Part shown: positions 52,554 to 62,627 of the stretch, piece by piece
Layout: each line of letters starts with the position of its first letter
Position numbering within the stretch: position 1 is the first letter of the stretch
Source: Spirosoma sp. 48-14
Lineage (GTDB): Bacteria > Bacteroidota > Bacteroidia > Cytophagales > Spirosomataceae
DNA length: 64,000 nucleotides
Direction of reading: 5' to 3'
Assembly: GCF_001898575.1 (NCBI RefSeq)
Contig: NZ_MKUD01000086.1
Coordinates: 87,613-151,612 of the forward strand
Notes under the pieces: model-generated
The model's database searches: none
What the model saw: the letters and a program-made list of their open reading frames with translations, nothing else
What the model was told of the DNA's origin: nothing
Program-made: the position numbers and the translations under genes

Positions 52554-55328
52554 TCACTCTTTCGTAACCACTTCGTCCAAGTTCATGATCGTATTCGCTG
52601 TAACCGTCAGGGCCGCTAGTTGCGGAGAAATGGCCGAACAGTCCATACCAGGGCGATCCAGTAAGTTTTCGGCCTGACCGGGCTGTTGCTGATAATAGTG
52701 TTCAGTGGTTTGATAGAGCCTGACCAGAACCGCCAGTTTTTTAGGAGATATCTCCCGCAGCATAAGCCGTTTGAAACCCGCCTGAATTTGCTGACTGGGA
52801 GAATGGCCGTGTTGACGCATATAGTCGGCTAAATGCTGGGCCGCTTCTACATAGACGGGATCGTTTAAGGTGACTAGGGCCTGTAATGGGGTGTTCGTGC
52901 GAAGCCGACGAAGCTGACAGAATTCACGGCTGGGGCTATCGAAGGTAACCATTGATGGATACGGGGCGGTTCGTTTCCAGTAGGTGTACAAGGCCCGGCG
53001 GTGCAGGTCTTCGCCCGTGCTTTGTTTCCAGGTTTCGCCATCGTAAGGCGACTGCCAGATGCCATCGGGTTGAACGGGCATCACACTGGGGCCGTATAGT
53101 TTTTGGCTAAGTAATCCACTGACAGCTAAGGCCTGATCGTGAACTGCTTCGGCCGAAAGCCGTACACGAGGGCCACGGGCCAGCAGTTTGTTGTATGGGT
53201 CTTTGGCCAGTAGTTCGGGGGAGGCTGTTGACTGTTGCCGGTAGGTTGCCGACATGACCAATTTTTTGAGGAGTTTTTTGACGCTCCAGTGGTCTGTATC
53301 CATGAAATCAGCCGCCAGATAATCAAGCAACTCGCGGTGCGTGGGCGGAATCCCCTGCGTACCCATGTCTTCAACGGTTTCAACAATGCCCGTACCAAAG
53401 AGTTGCTCCCAGAATCGGTTCACGGCTACCCGAGCGGTGAGTGGCTGATCCCGGCTGACCATCCAGCGGGCCAGACCCAGCCGATTTTTAGGCATCTCAG
53501 TAGTCATTTTGGGCAATGAGTTCGGAACGTCGGGTTTTACAAGTTTGCCTTTGACCAGCCAGTTGCCCCGCTCAAATACGTGCGTTTCGCGGAACAGATC
53601 GCCCGAGCCGTCGAGTAGGATGGGGGTTTGTTCGGCATCCGCATTCAGCAGATCAGTGAGAAGTTTGTCCTGTTCGCCAAGGGTATTCTGGGGCTGGCCG
53701 GGCAGGATTGGCGCAAAGGCGACCCACTTAATCTGCACCCACTCTTTCGGCTTCTTGGTACTATTGAGCGACAGATATAGATTATGGCGTCCCTGAACGG
53801 CAGGTAGCGAAATCATCTGAACCGTGTCTTTGCCGGGTTTCGGGGTAGGAATCGTTGCCAGAACGGGGCCATCCAGACGATCCTGATGCAGGGTAACGGT
53901 GGCATTTTCGGCTTTGGTCCCCCAGCGAATCAGCATTCGAGGCCGACCCGTGAGCGTAACTTGCTTGATTCGACATGAACCTTTGTCCTGAAAGCCAAAA
54001 TACTTGGCATCCAGCAGGGAGGCATTGACGTATTGGTCGAAATCGTGCGAATTGATTTTGGGTTCAATGGTACGAACCAGATGGATTACCTGATCGACGG
54101 TAGTTTGCGCCTGTTTTGGGTTAGCGACTGACTGGCGAATATACTGTTGCAGCGTAGCCAGTTTAGTGGAATCAGCAGGTTTTAGAAAGCGTAGGGTAGG
54201 CGTATCACTGGTGACGTCTTCGTCGCGGGTGTTATTGAAAAAGGCCAGGTATTTGTAGTATTCCTCGTTGGTAAATGGATCGTAGGGGTGGCTATGGCAT
54301 TGTACACAGCCGAAGGTAGTACCCTGAAAGACATCCCAGGTGGTATTGACCCGATCAATAACGGCTGCGGTACGGAACTCTTCATCCTGCGTACCCCCTT
54401 CGTCATTAGTCATCGTATTTCGATGAAAACCAGTGGCTACTAGCTGATCATCAGTAGGTTTGGGTAATAAATCGCCGGCGAGTTGTTCTACGGTAAATTG
54501 GTCGAAAGGTTTATCCGCATTGAACGCTTTGATGAGCCAGTCCCGATACCGCCAGATTTTTCGTCCGGGGTCACGTTCATAGCCTTTCGTATCGGCATAG
54601 CGGGCCAAATCGAGCCACATACCCGTCCAGCGCTCGCCATAAGCGGGCGATTGGAGCAATCGGTCGACTACTTTTTCGTAGGCGTTAGGATCGTTATCGT
54701 TTATAAAATCGGTTGCCTCTTTTTCGGTCGGTGGTAAACCTGTCAGGTCAAGCGAAACCCTCCGGATCAGTGTAGCCCGGTCGGCTTCGGGAGAGGGCTT
54801 CAGCTCGTTTTGCTTTAGTTTGTCAAGAACGAAGTGGTCGATTTCGTTTTTAGTCCAGTCCGTTTCCTCATCGTGCGTAATACCGAGTCGGCTCAGGAAC
54901 GTACCAATCTGGGGAACATCGGGTTTCTGAACAGGTTGATAGGCCCAGTGGTCGCCCCATTCGGCACCCTGATCGATCCAGTTGCGAAGCAGTTCTATTT
55001 CATCGGGTTTCAGGGCAGGATGATCGAGCGGCATTCGCTCATCGGGATCGGTCAGGGTAAGCCGTCGAATCATTTCACTGGCGTCGGCGTCACCTGGAAT
55101 AATAGCTGGTTTGCCAGATTTTGCCGGAGCCAGGGCTTCCTGTTTGAACAGTAGCGAAAAGCCCGACGCTTTTTTCACACCACCGTGACAGGCAATGCAG
55201 TTCTTATTGAGCAACGGTTTAACCTGTGTGTTATAATCGACTCGTTTCTCAAAAATGCCCAAAAACGACGATAGCGTGAAGGCTAATCCAACACCCATTA
55301 AGCCAACAAGTATCCATTGAGTTTTCAT
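52554..55328 (-). CDS. PSCyt1/DUF1549/DUF1553 protein (planctomycete-type cytochrome c)
   Basis: Exported protein of about 924 residues anchored by an N-terminal segment ([20 protein letters not shown]). A cytochrome-c motif CIACH occurs near residue 44 (PSCyt1 domain). The DUF1549 domain follows at about 155-370 ([40 protein letters not shown]) and DUF1553 at about 620-870 ([50 protein letters not shown]). It is partner of the DUF1501 protein downstream. The function is probably redox chemistry in the periplasm on an unknown glycan or small molecule. The ATG at 55328 is preferred to a TTG at 55340. Confidence 0.92.
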   Translation of the reverse strand: MKTQWILVGLMGVGLAFTLSSFLGIFEKRVDYNTQVKPLLNKNCIACHGGVKKASGFSLLFKQEALAPAKSGKPAIIPGDADASEMIRRLTLTDPDERMPLDHPALKPDEIELLRNWIDQGAEWGDHWAYQPVQKPDVPQIGTFLSRLGITHDEETDWTKNEIDHFVLDKLKQNELKPSPEADRATLIRRVSLDLTGLPPTEKEATDFINDNDPNAYEKVVDRLLQSPAYGERWTGMWLDLARYADTKGYERDPGRKIWRYRDWLIKAFNADKPFDQFTVEQLAGDLLPKPTDDQLVATGFHRNTMTNDEGGTQDEEFRTAAVIDRVNTTWDVFQGTTFGCVQCHSHPYDPFTNEEYYKYLAFFNNTRDEDVTSDTPTLRFLKPADSTKLATLQQYIRQSVANPKQAQTTVDQVIHLVRTIEPKINSHDFDQYVNASLLDAKYFGFQDKGSCRIKQVTLTGRPRMLIRWGTKAENATVTLHQDRLDGPVLATIPTPKPGKDTVQMISLPAVQGRHNLYLSLNSTKKPKEWVQIKWVAFAPILPGQPQNTLGEQDKLLTDLLNADAEQTPILLDGSGDLFRETHVFERGNWLVKGKLVKPDVPNSLPKMTTEMPKNRLGLARWMVSRDQPLTARVAVNRFWEQLFGTGIVETVEDMGTQGIPPTHRELLDYLAADFMDTDHWSVKKLLKKLVMSATYRQQSTASPELLAKDPYNKLLARGPRVRLSAEAVHDQALAVSGLLSQKLYGPSVMPVQPDGIWQSPYDGETWKQSTGEDLHRRALYTYWKRTAPYPSMVTFDSPSREFCQLRRLRTNTPLQALVTLNDPVYVEAAQHLADYMRQHGHSPSQQIQAGFKRLMLREISPKKLAVLVRLYQTTEHYYQQQPGQAENLLDRPGMDCSAISPQLAALTVTANTIMNLDEVVTKE

Positions 55329-55436
55329 AAACCAATACAATCAAACATCACATGCTTCTAAAAGCACATGACCGGCTATTTGTACTATGAAAATCACTGA
55401 TTGCTTTGATTTTAACGTAGAAGAGTGATAGAAAAG

Positions 55437-55510
55437 TTTTCGACAGGATTTACAGGATGAACATGATTGCTATGAATAAATCATGTTCATCCTGTAAATC
55501 CTGTCGAAAA
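55437..55510. repeat. 31-bp perfect inverted repeat (ACAGGATT type)
   Basis: Arms 55437-55467 and 55480-55510 are perfectly complementary over 31 bp (TTTTCGACAGGATTTACAGG core), loop 12 bases. It lies 17 bases downstream of the esterase stop, in the gap before the DUF1549/DUF1553 gene. The ACAGGATT words match those of the purH-plsC repeats. Confidence 0.92.
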
Positions 55511-55526
55511 GCAGCCCTGTCAAAAA

Positions 55527-57917
55527 CTATCGGACTCGTACATCTACCTGTGCCGTATCGTCTTCGCCGTTAGTAGTACCGTTATTGGGCGTAGAATCTG
55601 GGTCGGCAACGCTGGAAGCTGTCAGTTGAGCTCTGCAAATACCCGTTCCTGAAGCAGTGGCCCGTGACCGGAAGATAAGCGTAACACTACTACCAGCCGC
55701 TAAACTACTTACTCCACTAACCAGATTACCGCCCGATGCGCCAAAGTCGTCGCCCGAAACAAACGCCTGTCCAGCGGGTAGTGTGGCCGCTACACTTAAC
55801 CCTGAAGCGGATAAGCCTCCCTGATTGGTAATGGTTAAGGAATAGCTAATAATATCGTTAATAATGGGCGTTCGGGTATTTGTCGCCAGCCGGATGCTAA
55901 TGTCGGCTTTGTTAGGGTCGGGAGTAGGTTGGCTGCTAAGGACCGTTGGTAACGGAACCTGATTGGGATTGGGCGATGCAAACAGACTAGCTCCTGGTTG
56001 AAACGTGCGGAAGTCTACCTGGGTGGCATCATCCTGGCCGTCGCCCGTACCGGAGTTGGGTTGGCTGTCTGGATCTGTACTCGTTGCCTGGGCGATCTCA
56101 GCGGCATTCTGGTAGTAGCCTGCGGTAGTTGGCTGAGCAACAAAACGGATTGTCTGGGTAGACCCCATCGCCAGATTGATGGCTGAACTAGTCAGGATTC
56201 CACTACTAATCGAGAAATCGGTAGACGAAACAAACGCTAGATTGGCAGGTAGTCGGTTTCTGACCACTACATTGGTGGCTTGCCCTGGTCCATCATTACG
56301 AACTGTCAGGCTGAAGGTGACAGGCGTACTCAGCGAAGGGCTCCGGGAGCTAATGGCCATGCTCAGGCTGACATCGGCCTGCGTTTGGGTTGTAATTTGA
56401 AAGGTATTGGACGGAACAGCTGGGATAGCTGGTGAACTTGCCACAACCCGAATCCGGTAATAACCGCTGGTTAATGAACTGGGTAAAGTCACCGGGATTG
56501 GGCTGGTGGTTCCACTACCCAGTACACTTTTGTACTGCCCCAGCGAGTCCAGAAGTTGAACCTGCCATTGATTCCCGCCGTTGAAGGGGCCAAGTGTTGC
56601 AAATGATACACTAAGACTGGCACCCGGTAGTACGGTATTAGCCAGATTGCCTGTTACAGCAAACTGAGTTGGCATAATCGGTTGCGCGTTCTGGAAAAAA
56701 GACGTGTTCAGGCTATTGTTCCAGTTCCGGGCCAGGTGCGATAGGCCCATATTGGTCGGAATCGATCCGGTATTCAGGTAATATTGAGGATTGGGGTAGG
56801 GGCGTTGGATATTTCGAAAATGTCCACCGTTGATTCCAGCGTTTCGTGCTGGTATTGTATCCGTGAGGGGCCCTTGAAATACGTTCAGACCGGGCGTATT
56901 GATGACTTGTAGCTGCTTATCGATAACCGGCTGACGAACTGGGTTTATAGAATCTCCATCGAACGAAACACGGGCTACCATCCAGGATACATTGCGACCG
57001 CCAAAATCCTGCCGTGATTTCTGAATCAGGTTGGTCAGGTTGGTGGCATAGGCAGGTATACTACCCGTTGTCGCGTCACCATACTCGGCTTCGCCCTGAT
57101 GCCAGAGTATGGCTCGTACACCTGCCATCGACAGGTAATAGCTCATGACATTCTTCAGGTTAGTGTAGGGCTGAAAATTAGGCCAGTTTTCAACGCACCA
57201 ATACCGATTACAGGCCGGAATCCCATTGGCGCTGTTAATCCAGTTCTCAACTGTGGAGCTGTCCCAGCCCGTTATGTAAAAAGCTACCGGCACATTATAC
57301 CGATTTACAATGTAGTCGCCCAGTTCACCCCAGCACCATGAACTTTCGGCCATTGGAAAGATACGCCTTCCAGCCGTGAGGGGTTTATAGACGGGTACTG
57401 GGAGTGGGTCGCCCGACGAATACAAGGCTTGAGCGCCCGGCGGATAGTAATGGTTGATGGAGTCGATGGTGCTGACCCGGTCGGTAAACGAGCCCAGATC
57501 ATTATCCCCAATACCCAACCCGCGAGAGTTCGATTGACCTGCCGAGACAAATATCTCACCGATACCTACCGGCTGTACAATAGCCTGAGATACTACGTTA
57601 TTATTGACAATGGTGCGGACAGTCAGGATATACCAGCCGCCCGCACCTGTGATGTAGCCTAGAAAAATATTGTTGGTGGGGCTGGTTTGTACGGTTTGCC
57701 AGCTTGTTGCGGTTCCCTGCCCAGCGACAGCAGGAGTAAGTTGAGCTTCTACGCGATCAACCGTACCCGTAAACCGGCCCGCTATGTATAGTCGCCCATT
57801 ACCATCCAGCCCTCGTTGCACCACAAAGCGCGCCATAGGATGCGAAATCTGGAGCTGTGCAACGGCCAGTAGTGGACAAAAAATGAGCAAAAGAAACCAT
57901 TTTATAAATGATGGCAT
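55527..57917 (-). CDS. Secreted SASA-type carbohydrate esterase with DUF11 repeats
   Basis: Exported protein of 796 residues with a signal peptide (WFLLLIFCPLLAVAQ). A beta-rich domain (about 25-120) precedes a sialate-O-acetylesterase-like SGNH domain (about 125-400) with IFVSAGQSNSRGLG, whose Ser is the expected nucleophile, MAESSWCWGELGDY and WHQGEAEYGDA. A sandwich domain (about 415-520) and two DUF11/CARDB-like modules follow (ADVSLSMAISSRSPSLSTPV and ADISIRLATNTRTPIINDI), each ending in an Asp-rich D(T/S)xPNxGT-GxDD tail. It probably removes acetyl groups from a glycan; the repeats may hold it at the surface. No T9SS tail is evident. Confidence 0.88.
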   Translation of the reverse strand: MPSFIKWFLLLIFCPLLAVAQLQISHPMARFVVQRGLDGNGRLYIAGRFTGTVDRVEAQLTPAVAGQGTATSWQTVQTSPTNNIFLGYITGAGGWYILTVRTIVNNNVVSQAIVQPVGIGEIFVSAGQSNSRGLGIGDNDLGSFTDRVSTIDSINHYYPPGAQALYSSGDPLPVPVYKPLTAGRRIFPMAESSWCWGELGDYIVNRYNVPVAFYITGWDSSTVENWINSANGIPACNRYWCVENWPNFQPYTNLKNVMSYYLSMAGVRAILWHQGEAEYGDATTGSIPAYATNLTNLIQKSRQDFGGRNVSWMVARVSFDGDSINPVRQPVIDKQLQVINTPGLNVFQGPLTDTIPARNAGINGGHFRNIQRPYPNPQYYLNTGSIPTNMGLSHLARNWNNSLNTSFFQNAQPIMPTQFAVTGNLANTVLPGASLSVSFATLGPFNGGNQWQVQLLDSLGQYKSVLGSGTTSPIPVTLPSSLTSGYYRIRVVASSPAIPAVPSNTFQITTQTQADVSLSMAISSRSPSLSTPVTFSLTVRNDGPGQATNVVVRNRLPANLAFVSSTDFSISSGILTSSAINLAMGSTQTIRFVAQPTTAGYYQNAAEIAQATSTDPDSQPNSGTGDGQDDATQVDFRTFQPGASLFASPNPNQVPLPTVLSSQPTPDPNKADISIRLATNTRTPIINDIISYSLTITNQGGLSASGLSVAATLPAGQAFVSGDDFGASGGNLVSGVSSLAAGSSVTLIFRSRATASGTGICRAQLTASSVADPDSTPNNGTTNGEDDTAQVDVRVR

Positions 57918-58029
57918 GAACAGTCGATCCGATAAGCTGGCAAAGATACAGACAAGTCGGCTTATCGTTGGCTAGTCGTATTGCTTTATCGAAGCTGTTA
58001 AACGTTTGCAAATGGAGCCAAAGCAGATA

Positions 58030-58082
58030 CGTTTTTGCCATTCCGGTCACCCCGCCGATGCGGATGAGGAATGACAAAAACG
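58030..58082. repeat. 15-bp inverted repeat downstream of uvrA
   Basis: CGTTTTTGCCATTCC at 58030-58044 pairs with GGAATGACAAAAACG at 58068-58082, one mismatch, loop 23 bases. It lies in the 223-bp gap between uvrA and the esterase, both on the minus strand, and may terminate uvrA. Confidence 0.7.
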
Positions 58083-58140
58083 CTGGCAAACAAAATGTTT
58101 AAACAGATTCAGCAGTAATTCACCACTTCTGAATAGGCCG

Positions 58141-61053
58141 TTACACTTTTCCCCGCAAATACTCTGCCGTATAGTTACCGTCGGTCAGCTTTACCATCTC
58201 TTCGGGAGTTCCCGTAAACGTCACATAGCCGCCGGTTTCGCCCCCTTCAGGCCCTAAATCAATGATATGGTCGGCATTTTTGATGACTTCCATGTTGTGT
58301 TCGATGATAATAACCGAATCGCCCTGATCGACTAATGCATTAATGGCCGAAAGTAATTTTCGAATATCATGGAAATGCAACCCAGTAGTAGGCTCGTCGA
58401 AGATGAAAAGCGTGCCGCCTTTGTTCGGATTTCCCTTGCCCAAAAACGATGCCAGTTTCACCCGTTGGGCTTCGCCACCTGAGAGTGTATTGGCCGATTG
58501 CCCAAGTCCAATGTAGCCCAGGCCAACGTCCTGCAAAGGCTGTAGTTTATCCGCCATTTTCGGATCGACCTCCCGGAAGAAGGTAATAGCCTCATCGACG
58601 GTCATGTCCAGAATATCCGACACGTTTTTGTCGCGCAGCATCACCTCCAGTACTTCCTGCTTGAACCGCTTGCCCCCACAACCTTCGCACTTGAGGTAAA
58701 TATCGGCCATGAACTGCATCTCGATTTTTACCTCGCCTTCGCCCTGACAAACTTCGCAGCGGCCACCGTCGACGTTGAACGAGAAATGGCTTGGTTTATA
58801 GCCGCGCGATTTCGACACGGGCTGATCGGCCATTACGGTTCGCAGGTAATCGTAGGCCTTAATATACGTGACGGGATTGGAACGGCTCGACTTCCCGATC
58901 GGGTTCTGGTCGATCATTTCAATGGATGTGATTCGATTGAGTGACCCTTCCAGCGATTCGTATTTGCCCGCTTCTTCGGCTGCTTCGCCTTTTTCGCGCA
59001 TCAGAGCCGGGTACAACACTTTGCGGATGAGCGTACTTTTTCCGGAGCCCGATACTCCCGTTACCACCGTTAGTGTATTCAGGGGGAAACGGACATCGAC
59101 GTTTTTAAGGTTGTTCTCGCGTGCCCCTTTCAGTTCGATAAAATTAGTTGCCTTCCGGCGGAATGGCGGTACAGGTACGGTTTCCTGGCCCGTCAGAAAG
59201 TCTATCGTGTGGGAGCGGGAGGCACTCTCATTCACCACGCCCTGCTCACTGCTCCGTGCGCCTTGCCCATTGATTTCGTCCCACGTTCCCTGAAATACCA
59301 GATGACCACCCAGTGAGCCTGCATCAGGACCAATGTCGATGAGTTGGTCGGCCGCCCGCATAACTTCTTCTTCGTGTTCGACCACAATAACTGTATTGCC
59401 CATATCCCGCAACGATTCCAGTACGCTAACCAGTCGTTTAGTATCGCGGGGGTGAAGCCCAATACTAGGCTCGTCCAGAATATACATCGAGCCAACCAGG
59501 GCCGAGCCGAGTGATGTGGCTAGTTTAATGCGCTGATATTCACCTCCAGACAGAGTGTTCGTTAGCCGGTTTAGCGTCAGATAGCCCAGGCCAACCCGCT
59601 CCATATAATCCAGTCGATTCCGAATCTCGATCAGAATCCGGTTGGCCACCTGCTGCTGTTGTGAAGGAAGTTCTAGGTTATGAAAAAATTCGGTAACCTG
59701 TGTAATGGGCATCAGAACGAGGTCGGTAATGGATTTACCACCTACTTTTACGTAGCTCGCATCTTTCCGTAGCCGCGATCCCCGACACTCGGGACAGTTC
59801 GTTTTGCCTCGGTAACGCGATAACATAACCCGGTACTGAACCTTAAATGTCTGGCTTTCAACGAAATTGAAAAAAGCATTCAAGCCGTCGAAGTAGCTAT
59901 TGCCTGTCCAGAGCAATTCCTGTTCGGCGGGAGTTAAATCTTTATAGGGGCGATGAATCGGGAAGTCGAAACGAATACCGTTTTTGAGCAAAGGGCGCAA
60001 AAACTCTTCGCTCATTTTTTCACTCCGCCAGGGCGCAATGGCTCCTTCGAAAACGGACAGGTTTTTATCCGGGATAACCAGGTCTGGGTCAATGCCCAGC
60101 ACTTTCCCAAATCCGTCGCAACGCCGACAGGCTCCGTACGGGTTGTTGAACGTGAACAGGTTGACGCTTGGCTCCTCGAATGCAATACCGTCGAGTTCAA
60201 ATTTATCGGAAAAGGTACGGGATTCCTGCCCGATAATATCGACCCGACAGGTACCTTCTCCTTCATTAAACGCTGTTTGTACCGAATCCGAAAAGCGATA
60301 CAGGTTGTCTTCGTCGGGTTTGCTATCCGTATCGTACAGCACCGTGCCCCGGTCAACAAGAATTTCCAGTAAGGAGGAATCGTGCGGCAGTAAGTCCTCA
60401 CGCACAGCTCCTAGCTCCACACTACTTTCCAAAACGTCTTCAATTTGCAGAACCTGGCCGTCGGCAACGATCCGGGTGTAGCCTTTCTGAAGCAGGATAT
60501 TCAGTTCATAAGCCAGTGTGCGCCCTTCGCGTATGCGCAAAGGGGCCATGATCATGATCCGTTGCCCTTCTTCGAACCCATAGATGTAGTTAACCACATC
60601 GGTCACGGTATCTTTCCGTACCTCATGGCCCGAAACCGGCGAATAGGTGATACCCGCCCGGGCAAAAAGTAGTTTCAGATAATCGTATATTTCGGTGGAG
60701 GTACCCACCGTAGAGCGTGGATTACGGGTCGATACTTTTTGCTCAATGGCAATAGCCGGTGATACGCCCTTGATGTATTCCACTTCGGGCTTCTCCATGC
60801 GGCCCAAAAATTGCCGGGCATAGCTGCTCAGGCTTTCGACATACATGCGCTGGCCTTCGGCAAATAATGTATCGAATGCCAGCGACGATTTGCCCGAACC
60901 CGACAAACCCGTCAGCACTACTAGTTTGTTGCGCGGTATGGCAACGTCAATTCCTTTTAGATTATGTACTTTCGCCCCTTTAATGATAATGAACTGTTTG
61001 GGGTCGAGCTGGTCAACGGAGCGTAAGTGTCCGGTTTCCGGAGTTTGAGTCAT
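58141..61053 (-). CDS. uvrA: Excinuclease ABC subunit A
   Basis: DNA damage recognition ATPase of nucleotide excision repair, 970 residues. Two ABC modules: Walker A GLSGSGKSSLAFDTLF (about 51-66) and GVSGSGKSTLIRKVL (about 665-680); ABC signatures NTLSGGEYQRIKLA and NTLSGGEAQRVKLA. Zinc-binding CxxC pairs are seen in CRRCDGFG, NCPECRGS, CEVCQGEG and KCEGCGGKRF. Near residue 600-617 there is a stretch (GARSSEQGVVNESASRSH) absent from what I know of the family, coded by DNA in the style of the local repeats. Otherwise complete. Confidence 0.97.
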   Translation of the reverse strand: MTQTPETGHLRSVDQLDPKQFIIIKGAKVHNLKGIDVAIPRNKLVVLTGLSGSGKSSLAFDTLFAEGQRMYVESLSSYARQFLGRMEKPEVEYIKGVSPAIAIEQKVSTRNPRSTVGTSTEIYDYLKLLFARAGITYSPVSGHEVRKDTVTDVVNYIYGFEEGQRIMIMAPLRIREGRTLAYELNILLQKGYTRIVADGQVLQIEDVLESSVELGAVREDLLPHDSSLLEILVDRGTVLYDTDSKPDEDNLYRFSDSVQTAFNEGEGTCRVDIIGQESRTFSDKFELDGIAFEEPSVNLFTFNNPYGACRRCDGFGKVLGIDPDLVIPDKNLSVFEGAIAPWRSEKMSEEFLRPLLKNGIRFDFPIHRPYKDLTPAEQELLWTGNSYFDGLNAFFNFVESQTFKVQYRVMLSRYRGKTNCPECRGSRLRKDASYVKVGGKSITDLVLMPITQVTEFFHNLELPSQQQQVANRILIEIRNRLDYMERVGLGYLTLNRLTNTLSGGEYQRIKLATSLGSALVGSMYILDEPSIGLHPRDTKRLVSVLESLRDMGNTVIVVEHEEEVMRAADQLIDIGPDAGSLGGHLVFQGTWDEINGQGARSSEQGVVNESASRSHTIDFLTGQETVPVPPFRRKATNFIELKGARENNLKNVDVRFPLNTLTVVTGVSGSGKSTLIRKVLYPALMREKGEAAEEAGKYESLEGSLNRITSIEMIDQNPIGKSSRSNPVTYIKAYDYLRTVMADQPVSKSRGYKPSHFSFNVDGGRCEVCQGEGEVKIEMQFMADIYLKCEGCGGKRFKQEVLEVMLRDKNVSDILDMTVDEAITFFREVDPKMADKLQPLQDVGLGYIGLGQSANTLSGGEAQRVKLASFLGKGNPNKGGTLFIFDEPTTGLHFHDIRKLLSAINALVDQGDSVIIIEHNMEVIKNADHIIDLGPEGGETGGYVTFTGTPEEMVKLTDGNYTAEYLRGKV

Positions 61054-61243
61054 CCTAAGCTTATGAGGTAGAACATGGACAGGTCCGATCTAACCGAAAA
61101 AACCGGATTCGGGACCTTACTAAATTCTGTGAAATGCTATCTAATTTTAACGGTTAATTTGCCAATATGGTTTCTCAGATTTGCCTTTCCTGGCAGTTAA
61201 ATCCGAGAGCTTTCCTAAACAATTTGATTGACGGATAAAACGG

Positions 61244-61873
61244 ATGAACTTTGCGGAAGAAGATCTGATTCGACTGGGTGTAGCGCTGATTGTAGGTGGC
61301 CTGATCGGCATTGAGCGGGAGTATCATGGGAAAGCCGCTGGGCTGCGAACCATGATTATGATTTGCGTTGGGTCGACGTTGTTTACGATTATTTCTGGTC
61401 GGATCGGTAATACCGGCGACCGTATTGCGGCTAATATTGTAAACGGTATTGGTTTTTTGGGGGCTGGTATAATTTTCCGGGAAGAGAATCGGGTGAAAGG
61501 CCTCACAACGGCTGCAACGGTTTGGGCCGTTTCTGCGTTAGGGATGTCGATAGGGGCGGGTCATTATGATATAGCACTCGTCGGATTTGTGTTCATTTTG
61601 AGTTCGTTGCTGCTGCTGGTTGGCTTCGCTGAACGGGTTCAGCGCATGAATCAGTTCCGGGATTATAAAATTGTGACGGCTTTTCATAATAAAACCTTGA
61701 ACCAATACGAACGCTTTTTCGAAGAATGCGGTCTATCTCCTAAACGGGGGCAACAACAACGGATTGGTACTGAAATTATTGGCCATTGGCGGGTATATGG
61801 CTCCGAAAGTAACCACGAGAAATGTATAAATCGGTTGTTGAATGACCCGGAAGTAAAAGAATTTACGTTCTGA
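61244..61873 (+). CDS. MgtC/SapB family membrane protein
   Basis: Inner-membrane protein of 209 residues. The N-terminal MgtC domain (about 8-125) has LIVGGLIGIEREYHGKAAGL, ICVGSTLFTIIS, RIAANIVNGIGFLGAGIIF and VKGLTTAATVWAVSALGMSI, the family signatures across about four or five membrane segments. A cytosolic C-terminal part of about 75 residues follows, shaped like an ACT-type domain. MgtC proteins modulate ATP synthase and magnesium/phosphate homeostasis in other bacteria; SapB-like members are less defined. It is divergent from uvrA. Confidence 0.92.
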   Translation: MNFAEEDLIRLGVALIVGGLIGIEREYHGKAAGLRTMIMICVGSTLFTIISGRIGNTGDRIAANIVNGIGFLGAGIIFREENRVKGLTTAATVWAVSALGMSIGAGHYDIALVGFVFILSSLLLLVGFAERVQRMNQFRDYKIVTAFHNKTLNQYERFFEECGLSPKRGQQQRIGTEIIGHWRVYGSESNHEKCINRLLNDPEVKEFTF

Positions 61874-61913
61874 TTTCGTTATTAGTATAATTTTCTTTCT
61901 TGTACAAAATACT

Positions 61914-62546
61914 ATGAATCATATTAGAAAGCTACTGTTTATCACGGCTTTACTGAGTAGCAGCCTTGCCTTCGGCCAACTTACTGAAGACCCGGAAGAT
62001 CGCCGGGATCAGGGCCGTGACCCGTTGCGGACACAAACACCCGAAGGTCGCCCTTTGCCGTTTGGCCAACGTCTTCGGTTTGGGGGAGGTATCAATGGCT
62101 TCCGCTTCGGAAATCCATTTAGTTTGGGTGTTTCGCCAGTTATTGCCTATCAGGCTACCGAACGCATGCTGATCGGGATTGGTGGGAGCTACACTTACAC
62201 GCGCTACAAGGCGTATACCAATACGGGCCAAACCGTTCCGTACCTGACCTATAACCAATATGGGGGACGGGGTTTTGTGATGTATGAGTTTATCCCGTCG
62301 ATTTTACCGAATCTGTACCTGCATGGTGAAATTGAAAGTACAACCATCCAGCAGCTCGAAAACCAGACAGGAGCAAAAACAAGTGCCGCATTGACGGCTC
62401 CGTTGGTAGGGGTTACGTATTCGCAACCTATTTCTCGTCGGTTTGGGGTTAACCTAACAGCGTTGTATAACCTGAATTACAACGATAATTCATTAGCCCG
62501 TACCATTTACGGTAGCCCGTTTGTACTCCGGTTGTCGTTCTTTTAA
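61914..62546 (+). CDS. Small outer-membrane beta-barrel protein
   Basis: Unknown 210-residue protein. It has a signal peptide (LLFITALLSSSLAFGQ), an acidic-basic linker (LTEDPEDRRDQGRDPLRTQ) and then eight or so amphipathic strands (FGGGINGFRFGNPFSLGVSP, LIGIGGSYTYTRYKAY, YGGRGFVMYEFIPS, LYLHGEIESTTIQQ), ending in aromatic FVLRLSFF as outer-membrane barrels do. It is 40 bases after the MgtC-like gene on the same strand. Function not predictable. Confidence 0.75.
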   Translation: MNHIRKLLFITALLSSSLAFGQLTEDPEDRRDQGRDPLRTQTPEGRPLPFGQRLRFGGGINGFRFGNPFSLGVSPVIAYQATERMLIGIGGSYTYTRYKAYTNTGQTVPYLTYNQYGGRGFVMYEFIPSILPNLYLHGEIESTTIQQLENQTGAKTSAALTAPLVGVTYSQPISRRFGVNLTALYNLNYNDNSLARTIYGSPFVLRLSFF

Positions 62547-62575
62547 CGGATAAGCCTAGGCTCGTGCCGGTGCGT

Positions 62576-62627
62576 AAAACGCTGGTCAATGATGATACGG
62601 ATCCTTATCATCATTGACCAGCGTTTT
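62576..62627. terminator. 22-bp perfect hairpin, bidirectional terminator
   Basis: Arms 62576-62597 and 62606-62627 (AAAACGCTGGTCAATGATGA core) are perfectly complementary with an 8-base loop. A-run left and T-run right. It lies between the convergent barrel-protein and GMC genes and touches the GMC stop codon at 62626-62628. Confidence 0.9.

Noticed and set aside
55527-57917. T9SS sorting domain at the C-terminus of the SASA esterase
   Set aside because: The last residues belong to a DUF11-type module ending DDTAQVDVRVR, with no CTD glycine/basic motif visible.
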